The notes under the pieces are model-generated. The model worked only from the letters and a program-made list of their open reading frames with translations, did no database searches and had not been told where the DNA came from. This document shows positions 12,833 to 26,842 of a stretch of DNA of 64,000 nt, in pieces. The translations under genes and the position numbers were made by a program. This DNA comes from Eutypa lata. Taxonomy: Eukaryota > Ascomycota > Sordariomycetes > Xylariales > Diatrypaceae. The stretch is taken from assembly GCA_022661535.1 (NCBI GenBank), contig JAKULF010000008.1, positions 3,286,001-3,350,000 of the forward strand, written 5' to 3'. How positions within the stretch are numbered: the first letter of the stretch is position 1; each line of letters starts with the position of its first letter.

Positions 12833-14828
12833 GTTGTTCGGATTTTATCTCCCTGTAAGAAAAAAGGTGAATGGTTTCGGATAAGTGCCACGGGAATAGT
12901 ACTGGTGAGAGCCAAGGTTATATACCTCTTCATACAGAATTAGACGTTACACATCCAAACTTATATTGGGATCATGGTATAGGTTTAAACATGTTTGCCA
13001 CAACTTGGGGCCTAGACTAACATAGATCTGATGGCTTAGTGAATCTGTAGTCTGTTGTTTAACAGACGCCTGGGTCGAACTTAATGACCGTCGATGGCCT
13101 GTTTTTCATGAACAGTCGAAGGCGACGCTTACTTTCAAGAGTTTTCAAGGATTAGATACGTACCACTACAGATCATACCGACTAAGCGAGTTTGATCCTG
13201 CGCTCTCCCGCCGTCACGCGCAGGTAGGGAAGTATCAGCCAGGCATCCTAAAGCTTGCTAAGAACAAACAGATATAACTTCGGCTAGAGTATATAGAAGC
13301 TGTCGCCAAACTTGCACCCGACGTTTGGTCTATCCAATAGTCCATTCAATCATCTAAACTTAGGTTCATCGTGCGGAAGCAGTCGGCAAGCAGTGTGTTT
13401 TACCTACAGAGTTTCTCCTTACCTGTATCCTATCTAGAGTTAACAGTAACTAAGTACTTACTTACCTAGTTAAGCTTCTTACATATGAAATTCGGCCATT
13501 ATGTACTTAAGTAGGTAGCGTAAACCCTACCGTCACAATTCAGGTGCGACAACTTGTGGCACGTAAATATGTAAGGTTACCCGATCTCGATACGCCAACA
13601 CGCAAATGTTCCAAACACGCAGTGAGAACTTTAATGATGTGTTGTCATGTAAGTAATAATATTCGATTGATCATTAATAACACATCACACCAATTAGGGT
13701 TCCCGGCGGGTGCTTAAGCACAATGCACCCGCCATTGGTAAAAGATGCCTGGTGCCAGACAGCTGTCACACGATTGGACGGAAGAAGGGGAAACGACAAA
13801 TGGACCAGAAAGGGGGGGGGGTGCGGAGGAGCTCAACCTTTACTTACTCCATTCAACATTAAAGACTTTTTTTCCTCACCCAAACTCGGACTTCCTATCT
13901 AGTTTTTTTACATAACCCTATGAGTTTTATACCAAGTAACCCTTTTTTTTTTTTAGATGTGCTACGCCGATGTCGGTAACAATTAAAGTCACTGCTCCAT
14001 ATTTTACCCGGACTGCTAAGCCAATCTGAGGAAAGGGAATGTTCGCTGTCTCCGCCTCATTCCCGAGCAACGATGGCCCGGGAGCGGGGAGCGGGGACGC
14101 CTTGCCCCCAGAGGCCAGGGGAGTGGCCCGATGACAGTCCTTTCCCCATACAAAATGGTAGGGCACCAGGCACATATGACGCCAATTGACCAACGACAAG
14201 AAGAAGCTGTCGTTGGGTCGTTAGTGTCTATGCGACGTTGGGTCTCTTCTGTATAGTTAGGAGCTGCCGTCCGGACGCTCAAAGGATCGAACCGGTTAGC
14301 CAATCGCGGCATCGTTATTGCCTCCTACGACATACACACTGCCGATGCCCCCGCGTGCCCACTCACGGGAGAGTCGGTGTGTGAAAGCAATGACTGCGAA
14401 AGGGCGCGTCTGTCACAGAGAGTCATGACTACAGTACCTATCTCGTTTTCGCTGGTGGTTGGGGCTGGGGATGACGAGCTCAACTAGGGCTTCTGCATCT
14501 TCGCATGGAGCTTTCCGGACCGCTATGTCTCGTTGTACGTTGTAATTGGAAGTTAAAATTATCGCTGTTATAATGTCGTATCGCGGTTAAGTATTCCGGT
14601 CTTCGCGTTGGAGCTCCGTACTTATTAGGCCTGTTACGGGCCATCCTAAGACCCATAAAAAAGATTCTTTGGTGATTACCGGCTAGCTGTGACTCCCCCC
14701 AAGGGCTTTACCCAGCACTTTTTCCTTTTTGTGTTGCTTTTTAATAGTCGTGTTCCCACTCATTGAATAGAGAGAGAGCTGCCAAAGCTACCTACCCCTA
14801 ATTTCAGTAGATACTCAATTTCAAAGCC
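12833..14828. other. Intergenic region, 2 kb
   Basis: No coding exon is convincing. A G10 run (about 13811-13820) and a T run (about 13944-13957) stand out. Open frames on the minus strand at 13927-14312 show no family resemblance. The right end is the MFS promoter. Confidence 0.45.
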
Positions 14829-17141
14829 ATGGTTTATGAAAGGAACCTAGAAGCCGGCACCAGGCCGCAGCCGCAACGTAGGTTCTCCTATACCATACAA
14901 GCCATTGACCGTCGAAACTAACTTGGGACAGGCCACGATCGTGGGTTTAGCCAATTCGCCCAACTACACGAGCTAGTTCAAACCATCAGCAACCAAGATG
15001 CCGAAACAAGGTACCGGGAAGAAGCAGCAGATAACCGGATAGCAGAAGACGACGACGACGACGAGGAAGAGGAAGACGAGACACCAGAATCCCATTCGAT
15101 CAGGACTCCTGAAGATAGGAAGACGGTGATAGCATGGCGTGAAAATGACCCCGAAAACCCCCATAACTTTTCCCAGGTACGTACGGCCAGTCCCCCTTCC
15201 TGACCGACTGAAAGTCGTTTTCATCTAATCCGTGGCGGACAGGGACGCAAGCTGTATATTCTTTTGGCCACGATGGTATTGATTATTAACAGCACAATGG
15301 CAAGTGCGTTGCCGAGTATGGCCATTCCGGCTATCACAGAGGAATGGGGTGTTACGTCTAAAACGCAAATGGTCCTCCCACTATCATGTTATTTGATCGG
15401 ATACGTGTTTGGTCCCGTATTCTGTATGTTTTCTTCTACATTGTTCCCGAGGGTCTTGGCTCAACGAGTGATCAGAAGGCGACAATGAAGCGAGCGTTAT
15501 ACTAACACCAGTTCTAGGGGGGCCCCTGAGTGAACACTTAGGGCGAAGGTGGCCCATCATCGGCACATTCGCAATGTTTATAATATGGACCCTAGCATGT
15601 GCTGTTGCCCCAAATTGGCCATCACTCCGTAAGTAACCTTCGTGGTGTTTTTGGTCCCTTGGAAGCTAGTTCGGGTGTTCAAGTTCCTCAAAGAGTTTAT
15701 TTCGGAGCTCTATCATCCAAAACAACTCCTACCCTTAGCTGAGATGACCAGTCGAAGACCAATTACTGACCCCACATGTTGTAGTCATATTTCGCTTCTT
15801 AGTGGGTACATGCGGAAGTGCCCCTATCGCAATTGTAGCCGGGGTACTTGCCGACATTTTTCCCTCGCCGGTCCGAAGAGGGAGATCAATGGCGTGGTTC
15901 ATGGCCGTAAGCAAAAGCAACAAAATACTACCCCTATTTTATTGTTGACCCCCCACGCTCCCTCCCTAGTTAGTGGCAGACGCTAATGAAATGCTTGTCG
16001 TCCCAAGACTACGGTATGGGGTCCGCTCATCGCCCCGATTATTTCGGGGTACTGCTCGACCACGATAGGGTGGAGGTGGACCTTCTGGATCGCCTTGATC
16101 TACGCGGGGGCGACAGCCATCCCCGTGTTCTTCCTACCCGAGACCTACGCTCCGGTTCTCCTCGCCCAGCGCGCCGCCCGGATCCGCAAGGCGGACCCCA
16201 ACGCCAACGTCTGGGCGGCCTCGGAGCTGGAGCCCCGGGACTTCAAACAAGTCGCCGGCGTCGTGCTGACCCGCCCCATCCGTATGCTCATCACGGAGCT
16301 AATCGTCGCGGCCACATGTCTTTACCTGGCGCTCTTGTACGCCATATTCTACATGAGCTTCCAGGCCTTCCCCATCATCTTCCAGGACGTGTACGGTCTA
16401 TCCCCCGGCGTGACCGGGCTGTGCTACCTGCCCATCGGCCTAGGTGCCCTGCTAGCCGTTCCTATCTTCTTCGCGTACGACCACATCCTCTCCCGGGCGC
16501 GAGCACGGCACGCGCCCTGGGCGGAGAGGGAGGAGGCGCGGCGGGTGCCTCTCGCCTTCTTCGCGGGGCCGATGTTCGTGGTGTCGCTGTTCTGGCTCGG
16601 GTGGTCGGCGGGGCCTAACACGTCGTTCGTGGTGCCCATGCTCGCCGGGATACCCTTCGGCATGGGGTTCCAGTTGATCTTTATGGCGCTTCGTAAGTAG
16701 TTCAAAAAACAAGTCAATGTCCTATCTTCTACAAGACATGATAAAACACGACATACTAACTTTTCTTTTTTAAACTAAATAGTGAACTACCTGACGGACG
16801 CGTACGAGATCTTCGCAGCGAGCGCCAACGCGGCGGCCAGCTCGTGCCGGTCCGTCTTCGCCGTCGTGCTGCCCCTGGCCACGACGCCCATGTTCGCGCG
16901 GCTGGGGATCAGCGGCGCCTGCAGCCTGCTGGCGGGGCTCAGCGCGGTCATGTGCGTCATCCCCTTCGTCTTCTTCTGCAAGGGCGAGCGGCTCCGCGCC
17001 GGCTCCAAGTTCTGCATCGCCCTCAAGGAGAAGAAGCTCGAGATGGAGCGCGGCGTCGAGGAGGAGCGGCTGAGGAGGGTCCGTTCGGCGGCCGCGCGCA
17101 ACAGACGCGTGGTGTCCGAAAAGAAGGAGGAAACCGTTTGA
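14829..17141 (+). CDS. MFS drug/metabolite transporter, DHA1-like
   Basis: Plasma-membrane major-facilitator exporter. Seven exons fit GT-AG rules: 14829-14877, 14932-15176, 15243-15423, 15518-15628, 15785-15906, 16008-16692 and 16783-17141, adding to 583 residues with no correction. The first intron removes an in-frame stop and has a good ACTAAC branch point. The cytosolic N-terminus is acidic, with an Asp/Glu run. Then comes WRENDPENPHNFSQ, typical of fungal DHA1 proteins, followed by about twelve hydrophobic segments. Motif A is GPLSEHLGRRWP. Other family phrases are VRRGRSMAWFMA and GPLIAPIISGYCSTTIGWRW. The tail is basic and charged. It lies convergent with the laccase gene and could export a product of the region. 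Confidence 0.88.
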
Positions 17142-17580
17142 GAGCGAGAGAGAGAGAGAGAGAGAGAGAGGGGGAGGGGGAGAGAAAACACATTCGCGCT
17201 TGCATTCGCAGATGTAAGTCCTGGACGCTCTTGCGATGGCCTACTCACTACTACCTACTTAGTCACTAGCTTCGAATTCCGATCTGCGGCACCACAAGAC
17301 AACCCCCTCCCCTCACCACCCGATTACGACCTAAACGATCGCCATGCCATATTGTCAAGTTACGAAAGGTCGGCCCTACGGTTTATGACATGAATGATAT
17401 ACATATATGATGAAGGAAAGAAAAGTCTTTTTTTTGTGGAATATGTTTCGTACATAATACGTAGCTATAGATTTAATGATAATATATCAATCGCTCTAGT
17501 CCATCCATCACTTGTTCCAGTCTCCTGCAATCACCCTCTGTCTTCACGTACACCATCCATCCACCCATCCATCCATTAAC
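17142..17580. repeat. (GA)n microsatellite in a convergent 3' region
   Basis: A GA-dinucleotide run of about 24 bases at 17147-17170, followed by a G/A-rich patch, directly after the MFS stop codon. A CCATCCAT tract lies at about 17556-17576, before the laccase stop. No gene is present. Confidence 0.8.
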
Positions 17581-20418
17581 CTAAACACCAGAGTCATCTT
17601 GAATATTAACCATATCACGCGCAAGCTCGGTCTCGGCCCAGTTGTCGCAAACCCGCACCGTCTCGGTCAGGTCGCCGGGGAGCTTCGGTATGTCGTAGGG
17701 CCGCACGAGGATCTGCAGGGCCAGGCCCGAGCTGGCGTGCCACGCGATGTGGCAGTGCAGCAGCCAGCTGCCCGGGTTGTCGGGCTTGAACGCGATCGCC
17801 AGGAAGCCACCCGCCGGCAGCATCGCCGTGTCGCGCCGCGGCGGGTTGTCGTACCGGAACAGGTCCGGGCTCGTCGTCTCGTTCCACGTCGTGTTGCTCT
17901 GCGCGAGGATCACGAAGTCGCTGCCGTGGAGGTGGATGGGGTGGTCGCTGGCTTCTTGTTAGCATGGCTGCGGTACATTCTTTTCTTGGGTCTTTTTTTT
18001 CTTCTTTTTTTCTTTTTTCTCGCCGCACAATAGCGTGTCTAGGGATGAGGTGGGTCCTTCTTACACTGGGAGGGTCGGATCTCCATGGATGATCAAGTAT
18101 ATAAATCCAATGCTATAGTCCTCTGCGTGACAGGTTCAGTTAGTATACAGACTAGTTACGATTAATTGGGGAACCAAACAGTCCGTACCTTCGATGACGG
18201 TGTAATTGGGATTCTTGATGGCGTCGTCCACGTAGAGGATAGTCGGCATGCTGAAGTTGAGCCACATTGGCTGGTGCCCGAGGAACCAGTGCTTGTAGTT
18301 CCCAAGCGGCCCAAGCTGCTGGTCGGCTTCGACCTGCAGGCCGGCTTCGAAGGTGTCCTCCGTCACGTTGTTCTGAGGGTGCTGGTCCACGCACCAGGGC
18401 ACGATGGGGTTGAGCAACTCGACAGACACGTCTGAGCAGGTCACATTGGCTAGGGGGGTTCCGTCTGGCGGCAGCGCCGTACTGCTGGGGTCGTATCTGA
18501 TTATCCCAGTTCTCTGATCTGGAATGCCCTCGAACGTCGCACAGGGAGCTGGAAAAGTCCGCATCCAGTAATCGCCTGTGTCTTCGTCTTTGGCTTGCAC
18601 CATGATCGTGTATCGCTGGCCTATCAAACCACATTATTAGACAGGCTCTAAACGCTTCTATTATCTCCATGGAGGCAACCTTTACTTACCAATGCCTATG
18701 AAGAGTGACGATGTATTGAACGGTTCGATGGCAACTAGGTCGTTGGAGATGACCGTGAAGTTGTGCCCATCAATCGCGAAAATGTAACTCGCTCCGGCGG
18801 AGCCGTTGATGAGTCTCATGATATGCTTCTTGTTTTTCTTGAAGGTTGTCTCAAAGTAGGAGCCGGTAACGGTGCCATTGTTGTCATAGTGACCTTGGCC
18901 ATTCACGACGATGCTGTTCGCGGGAGGGGAAGGCCTCCTATCTCTATCCCGTAGACTATAAATGCCGTCTCGTGTACCCAGTCGGATATCAACACCGGGC
19001 CCAGCTGCTTCAAGTCAGTATCATATATCGAGGTTCATAGTCCAGGTATCTAATGTCCTCCTATGGGTTGATAGACAACGCTGGGAAGGCATCCTAGGGG
19101 AAGAGGGTTATAGAACATACTACGATGCTGTTAGCTTCTAAAATTTCCAGAGTAGGGGCTTAATGCCGAACCTCAAGTTTCGTGATACATACCATCAACA
19201 TCCCATTCCTTTTCGCTGGTTGGCCCATGAATCACAAGGGGTGCGGCGACGCCATCGGGGTACTGCAGTCGAGGTGAGCAAGGATCTCAACGGGGCTGTG
19301 GCCAACATACCTGTTGAGAGTAGTGACTATGATACCACGTTGTCCCATACTGCTGTGCCTTAAATCTATCTGCTAGATGTTAATATTATCTGTCGGAGTT
19401 CGACGTCTGGAGCTTAAGAGGCAAGAATGGGAAAGCAAGGCAGATCACAACGACATAGAAAACGCTACATACACTACGAATGAGTTAGCTCCATGCAGTC
19501 CCCGAGCAACGGATCGGATATCATTTCACTTACTGTAAAGTGGTCATCTTTCGAAATGGGACATTGGGTGACGCCATTGACACCGTCCTAGGTATTAATG
19601 TCAGCCATTGTGATGCTTGGAAGCTTGAGGGCGGGGGTATAGACTAAGGGTATACGACAGAGCAATCAATAGTTGGATCATCTTACCATTTCATTGGAGT
19701 TCAACTGCCTAATACCGTGCCAGTGGACAGTTGTACCATTATCTTCGCGTCTGTTCGTAACGTGGACGACAAGTTCGTCACCCCAGCATGCCTGGAGCGT
19801 CGGGCCCGGGTACGTCCCGTTGAAATACTTCCCATAATCTTTTCAACGCCATCTGGAGTGAACTAAGGGGTTCATTAGTTTACAGTATAGAGAAATAAGG
19901 TGGTGACTCCGACTAACATCATCATTTCCGGTTAGCTCGAGCCAGTACTATGATTCTGTTAACCTATAGTTCCGTAGATGTATCACGATAAGTTCACTGT
20001 ACCTCTCGCTTTATACCTGGTGGTGTCTCTTTCTCATCTAATCACAAATGTTAGTCAAGCGATCTAATGGAATAATATAAAGCCTTAAACGGGATTTATT
20101 TACAGTTCGTTTTGACATCCCATTGAGTAAACGAGGGTTGGCTTGCACTAGGATCCGTGATCCAGCAGTCTCTTGTCGTCTCTGTATTGCAGAACTCCCA
20201 TCCCTGATCTTCCAGCTCGGGATACGAGCAGGTTATCGGTTCATATTTGGGGCGGCACCCGTTCCATAGCAGTCACCATTCGCAGGCGGAAACGGTTCGA
20301 TGGTGATAGGAGGAGGCTGAAGAGGTCTCTGGACATCGCTGGAGCTAATAAAAGGGGAGAACCCATCAAGCTGTGTGACGTGAAGCACGAAGTCGATAGT
20401 CACCTTGAGCCAGCCCAT
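17578..20418 (-). CDS. Multicopper oxidase, ascomycete laccase type, with three small frame breaks
   Basis: Secreted copper oxidase that oxidises phenols with reduction of O2 to water; in secondary-metabolite regions such enzymes couple or polymerise phenolic products. All four copper-ligand motifs are visible in order on the minus strand: [10 protein letters not shown] (about 19720), [11 protein letters not shown] (about 19335), [11 protein letters not shown] (about 17935) and LLHCHIAWH (about 17755). Supporting phrases are [13 protein letters not shown] near the N-terminus, [14 protein letters not shown] and [14 protein letters not shown]. There are many short introns. Three single-base losses must be corrected, at about 20249-20252 (G4 on +), 19831-19833 (C3) and 18960-18962 (A3). 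The start at 20418 ([11 protein letters not shown]) is the best ATG in frame but a poor signal peptide, so the true first exon may lie upstream. Confidence 0.85.
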
Positions 20419-22705
20419 CTTGAAATGGATTTAAACAGAATAGTTTGAGGTGGGCATTCGGAAACGAGAAACTAGCTCAGGGAAGACCCGAGACCTTTAT
20501 TTCAATCCCCAGCACATCCCAGATCTCAGTCAGACCTCGCGTGCCCTGCCGGTTTCTAACGGTCAGGCCGAACAAGTGACCGCAGCCTTACGGAATCACG
20601 AGACAGCCACATTCTTCAATAGCTGCCTGCGTGGCTTAAGAATAGAATATTGGTCGTTTCCAGCCGTATAATACGACAATTCCATTGGCCGATATGAGGA
20701 TTGCGGCGTTGGAGTCTAGCTGAGATCATCCTCCTAACTGTCGGAAACAAAAGCCTGACTCACTTTAGCGCCCCTATTCCAAAGCGTTCAAGGGGGTGGA
20801 ATGTGTCGTACACCATTGGAATGGCAGAGTGGGGCCAAAGGGTTGCGGTTTTGAAGAGTCAATGGCGTCTATGGTGCGGGAATGGAGGCGTTCGGTGTTA
20901 GTATATTGGTAAACGCCTCGGTTAGATAACAATATAATTAGGTAAGAAGCCCCTTCCAGACCATAAATCATGATGTTTTTGGCCTAAGGCCTGCAGATCC
21001 GGAGGGGATGGTTATCGCGCTACTTGGTGTGGGTGGTCAGCAAAACAAGATGACCCAATGATCGGGTACAAAACCCAAGCAGCCTCATTACCCGGAGACT
21101 GGTAACGATCCCTCCCCCACCGCCACCTTAGCGTCGAACCTATAGGGCTGAGCTGAGATAGCCGCGTGCTCGGAGCTCGTATAAAGCGACGCTGACGGTT
21201 ACACAGGCTTCCCACACTAGTGTGCGGAATTACCACCGAATGTGACAGTGGCGTAAGGGAATGCCACCTGCGAGGTCAGAGTAATCTGTGGTGACGTAGG
21301 ACCAGTATCTGGGGTGAGACATTGCGAGTATTAGTCTGCCTCACCGCTTTCAGCTCAAGTCATCAATTTAGTGTGTAACTCGCAACGACTAAGGCTGGTG
21401 CGGCACTGACCGAAATGCAGATACTGGTAGGTAATAAATGTTAAAATACCGCCATAGCCCCCTCCCCGTATATTGAAGTCAGCAATTCCCGTATGCTTTG
21501 GCAACGAATCGGTTGGTTTCCGTTTCCTCCTAGATTGCCTACTTACTGGAGCTGAAAATACAACCCATGTCTTTGTTCAACATTTAAAGCGAATGCAGTA
21601 TTTGTTCGAAGTCAGAATTGCCGCAACGACTTCAGACTTCAGAATCATACATTAATATTTAACACGAAATATCCCACCCCGTGAGGTAAATATAGGGATC
21701 CTCTCTAGCTAGTTCATGCTGACTTCCTTCATACCTATGAATCTCGTAAGTAGCAACATGCACGTATCATATTACATACACTATTAACCCAGGCGATAAC
21801 AGTCGTGTACGTACAGAGATAATGTTCAATGTAAAGTCCTCAGGTTAGTATGGCATAGCCCCCATCCCTTTTTTTCTTCTTTATTGGTCCACAGCACCAC
21901 AAGATTATGTTATATCTGCTGGACGTACTTCGTTTTCTCTATTCTAATGATAGCAACGGGCCCCTATTCTTACTTATAGCATAAGATCAACGTTCGCAAA
22001 CTTGTTCAATCAAGAAGCAACCGACAGTGTTCATCTTCGGTTCAATTTCCTTTCTGGTATATTCTTGCATGGTGGGAGTTGGTGCGAGAATGTGTGCTGG
22101 TAGTCGGGCCAGTCTCCAACGCCCAAACGAAGAGCCACCGGCGCTTAACTGGTACTTAGCATTCGCTAGGCTAACCTCAGTCGTAGGATTCCAACAACAT
22201 TCGGTCCGATCTATCAGCCTTGCAGCTTAGCCCCCATACGAGCGTTATGTGAGCCCAGATGCTATCAGCCTCTAACTTGTCACCAACATCACAATATACT
22301 AGACGTCATGCCACGGCGTAAGCCGACGTCAGCCGGAATTTCGTCTTACGATGATGACCTAATATGATATATCAACTAAAGCGCTAGCAGAAATGTGCCT
22401 CCAACACGGCTAGCATGTCATGATTCGCTATTTAAACGAAGGAGAAGAGAAGGAGCATAGATAACACTCATGCTTCATTAGAGCTCCCCATCCGAAGATC
22501 GTTGCTAAACCTTCACACAACATAGGCATCCGCGTCTATAATACAGAGTCATTAATCTGAGTAATCCCTAAGATTATATAGCCCTTCCTATTATCGCCTC
22601 CTATTGGCGGACATTAGTGGATTAAGAATTGCCTGTGCATGAACATGACAATATTCTCCAAAATTCTTTAGTTCGATTCAAAGATAAGTATAGCACGTAA
22701 GAGCC
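20419..22705. other. Intergenic region with a possible P450 relic
   Basis: 2.3 kb without an intact gene. On the plus strand at about 22060-22200 the reading VGVGARMCAGSR followed by WYLAFARLTSVVGF resembles the cysteine loop and following helix of a P450, but no other P450 motif was found around it. Confidence 0.35.
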
Positions 22706-25700
22706 CTACACCGCAATCATTGTTTGTTTCTGCGTATCCTCGGCATTCCTAGACTGTATGGCCTTGGTTCTCGCAGACATCAACATATTATCTAGCTCGG
22801 CGCCAAAGTCGAGAGTGCTTTGCAATAACACGGGCTGTCTCATTGACCTCCCGTGCCATGTCATGTACTTGTGTCTGTTGCTGGTGACACCTGGTGCCGA
22901 CCTCTGGCCTACTCTTTGGGATTTAGACCGCTTGACCAATACAGTCTTGTAACTCTTGATAGAGTCATTATCATCTAGCATATGTTTTGGGACACAATCA
23001 TCGTACGATACGCTTGAAGGAGGTGACTCGAGCTTGTCGCTAGCGGTGGCTACGATAATTGAAGGAGTCTCAGGATGGTTATTATGTTGAGATGATGTGG
23101 TGATGCCGCCGGTGACTTCTGAATTATTTATATCATCATTTTCGCATCTCAAGTTATGGACGTCATGCGCAAGGCGCACACTCAATGGTGGATTAATACT
23201 CTCGATGCTGGCGTCTCGTAGTATACCCTCAGGTTTCGTGGTACCATGCTTCATCGTGTCGATCTGGTCTTCTAGCGCTCGGAGGTCCTTGTAACCACCT
23301 TGCATTGGTAGAAGCTCGAGCTCCGGATATTCTAGAGATCCGTTATGTTTCTCCCGACTTTCCTTCATCGATGGCGATCCTTCCTTGGTGGGAATTATTT
23401 TCGTTAAGCTTTGTTTCATTGCTCTTCCAAGTGAGCTCGAGAATGTCCGTGACGCTGACATTAGACTAAGCTTTGATTGGGGTTTGGTTCCCTCCGTGGT
23501 AGCCACCAGAGAATCTGCATTCGATTTGTCTTGAACAGCAAAGTCTCGCAGAATCACACGATCTCCAAGCCCAGCTGGACTTGACCTCTCGACTCGAGTA
23601 TGAGATGGCCACTTTGCCCATGATTTTGGAGGTGTAACAAGCCTTCGTGGCCTGCGACGCTCTGTATCAGCTTTCGGGATAGTTTGAAATTGCAGACTTG
23701 GAGTACTAAGTTGGCGTGACCATGTATGGAGAATACGGCTTGATATATCGGATGCTGGTGTCCTGTCATGGTGGATTTCCACTGGAGGCTGTAGTGATGA
23801 GCGGATTCCCTGTTTTAGTGAGTGTGGACGAGATATTTCATTTTCTTCCGTTTTCTCAGCCGTACTGTTTTCGCGGACATGGCTTACTCTCTTTTTCTCG
23901 CTACATGAGCTCGCATCTGTTTCTTTTTCGTTGTTGCGTAAGTACGGATGCAAATGTGACGATAAGGTTTCCCGTTGAGGTGAGTGATGGCTGTTAGCTT
24001 TGGTTTTGAGGGTACTTTGAAGACGAGGATTCCCGTCCCCGTCACACCCCTCTGGCGATTTCCTAGTGGTTACTAGTGTCCTATTCACTAGCTCATGAGG
24101 TTTTCTTAGCAGGGAATCTTTGATGATCTCCCCTCAGATTTGCCTTTTCCAAGGCTTTCCTGGCCCGTCTTTCCCTCCCCATGGGAGGCAAGCGGAGCTT
24201 AGAGAATAGTGATGGTTTTACCTCTTGAGTGGCCTGCGGTTCATCGAACTCTTCTCGAAATCTGCTACTAGTGGGGAGGGTGCGGTTCTGACGACGATAC
24301 GTCGGTCCAAAGCGTTGTTCAACGGATCTCAATTCATTCTCTCTCTGTTTGAAACTTCCTGTATCTGATATAACCAAGGAGTCTGCTTCGATCCCGGGTC
24401 CCTGTGCGGAATGTATCGTAGGTACTATATGTGGTACCGGCAATCCTGTTGGTGCTGTCTTGTAGGAGCTGACCCCTGACTTCTCTGTCTCGGTTCTCCG
24501 GCCTGGCATTGTAAGATTTATAGGTAAGAATTTAGGCTATATACTGAGGAGCCATCTCAAAACTTACGGTTCATATTGGAAGTTGGCACCCAGCCTGTGC
24601 CCTTTGTGCCTCCCAAAAGCTCTTTCAAGCTCAGACGCGAGCTTTTACGACTAGGTTGATTACTGCTAGGCACTGCTGTATGTCGGGATGATGTATAGTG
24701 AGATGATGATTCTTGGGGAGCCACTGGTGCTCTGTCCGGCATTAATATGTGATGGCCTTGTGTATTTGAGACGTTATGATCATCTGATTCAAGTAGCTCG
24801 CAGGACTTCTTCTCGAAATTTGGTTGGGAGTCTCGGAGTTGGGACGAGGTGTCCGGAAGACTGTTTTTAATTGCTGCATCATAATATACTTCCGACTCTC
24901 TCAGTGTGGCCGCTGGATCAGTCTTGTCCTGGTTAGCTATTGCTATCATTTCCCGACTATAGCTCTCAGGATCTCCGCAAGACCCGTATTTTTATTTTTT
25001 TGACTGGGGAACCCAAAGCCTGCTTGAAACTCTTGACTCCGTAACCATAAATCCAAAGGTGAGTCTTTATGAGGAGTTGTGTTAGAGCTAGGTTCGTTCT
25101 CGACTTCTGGATTGGTATGCTGTTCGGTTGCGATGTCTACAGCCCTTTTGTTTGATTCCTGGGATTGTCGGTAAACGGAGTACGATGGGCTTTGTCCAGT
25201 AACATCATCAGAGATAATTGTAGATTTCTCTGGGGCGCCAGCGTCTCCACCATCGTTGTTACTTGTATTGTTATTCTTTGAGATGCCATCGACATTCTCT
25301 TCTACCTCATCAGACTCTGCAGATCGATGCGTGGATCCCTCATGAACCCCGAGAATACTCGTTATTTGCTCGGCACTGAATGACAGGTGCCATGAGTGTG
25401 TTGAGCATGAATCGTGCAGACTTGGCAAGCGAGTTGGAGCAAGCTCAGGAGATGATGGTATCTGAGATGGTGAACCTCTCTCCATTACTATAATCTGGTA
25501 CCTGGTTCTTGTCGTGTCACCAGAATGGCGCGTAGACTCTGGAGTGCCGCTCCGGCGACGCAAGGCTATCATTTGGTTTTCGTCGACTGGAAGAGCAAGC
25601 GGGATGAATTCCGGAGATGTGCATTTCAAGCCATTTGCTTTTATCTCATTCATCTCGTCAACCGAGAACTCGATAGTATCCCGTGGCCCCCCTTGAATAA

Positions 25701-26157
25701 CCTCTCGTGGAGACCCGTTCTCGTGATTGTGCTGTTCAACGTCACTTCCTGAAGCTCTTCCCTTCTCGTGCTCGCCCCTTAGCTCTTCTTGTATGCGCTT
25801 GTGCATGATACGCTTGAGCTCGGCCCGTCTTGCAACTTCTTCATCGCTGTTCCCCACGACAGCCGGTTGGGAACGTGCCTTCGCGTCGGACGCTGGAGAT
25901 CGACGTCGTATAAACTTGGTCTTGATGACCTCGAGAGTACTAATACTAGAGTTTCTAAAACTTCTAAAGATACTATCTTCATCATCAGAGTCTTCAATGC
26001 TAAGGACAGCAGGATCAATAATAGCCTGCCTCGTTGGACTATCAAGCCGAGAGGGAGCGGAAGCAGTGAGGTCAGGTTGTACTGGTGTTCCTTCGATATT
26101 ATTCCGTGAATAGGGTGACCCCTTAACTTTACAGGGGAGGTTCAGTCGGCAGCACAA
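22706..26157 (-). CDS. Large intrinsically disordered protein, unknown function
   Basis: Four open blocks read as one gene. The intron 24503-24567 joins NMN to RRRTETEKSG. Two breaks, one base missing near 24975 and one surplus base at 24130-24133, connect the other blocks, giving about 1,129 residues. The composition is polar, rich in Ser, Thr, Glu, Arg and Pro, with no membrane segment or enzyme motif. Acidic and basic patches alternate (EDSDDEDSIF, RRRSPASDAK), and the C-terminus is more ordered (LLQSTLDFGAELDNMLMSAR). The first codon of the open frame at 26157 is not ATG and a stop lies just upstream, so the 5' end is unresolved. Proteins of this kind in ascomycetes are often nuclear or cytoskeletal, but no role can be assigned. 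Confidence 0.6.
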
Positions 26158-26842
26158 TCGTCACTGGATCAGCTTGTTGACATGTTGCTTTGGGGCTGCG
26201 ACAGCAGCAAAGAATGGACATCCTCAGAGTATGTCCCTGTCAGATGAATTTAACTGATCTATTGAATTAAGTGCCAGGGTTTCCAAGAAAAAGCGAAAGA
26301 ATGAAAGAATGGCTCGACGCTCTCGAGAACGAAGCAAAATTGCTCGTTCTAGAGCGGAGATGAGACAGAAGGATATCAAGCAACGCCTGGGTCCATTGCG
26401 AACTATGTACCTAGTAGGTAGCACTTGAAACTGATCCATCTGGTTAATGGTTGATAATATTGGAAGTTGCGAAGAAGGTATCGCGTTACATAAGAGTTAG
26501 TTCCAGTCTGATACTACACTTTAGCAATGTTCTTACCTAAACCTATTGGCTTCTATATGTACATACATATGTGGGTATGTATCTACCTACTTAACTTCCC
26601 GAGTGTATATGATAGAGGAAAGCACATCCAGCTCTAACTTAGATAGGCGCTTGCCCTTACATACATTCTTTAATAGACATCTTCCGTTCCATATGTACTA
26701 ATTCATTCATTGATTTATTATGTGTGACATTTGCAGTGTTTCACAGGCAAGGCATGTGCCAGTCACTAGTTTATCTATCAGTTATCTAATATTAATACAA
26801 TCTATAAAAACGAGACCCAGAAACCCACCGCATTAGTGATAT
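26158..26842. other. Intergenic region
   Basis: It contains a probable unresolved 5' exon of the leftward disordered-protein gene and the 3' flank of the NmrA-like gene. Short TACCTAC tracts occur at about 26585. No separate gene is called. Confidence 0.4.
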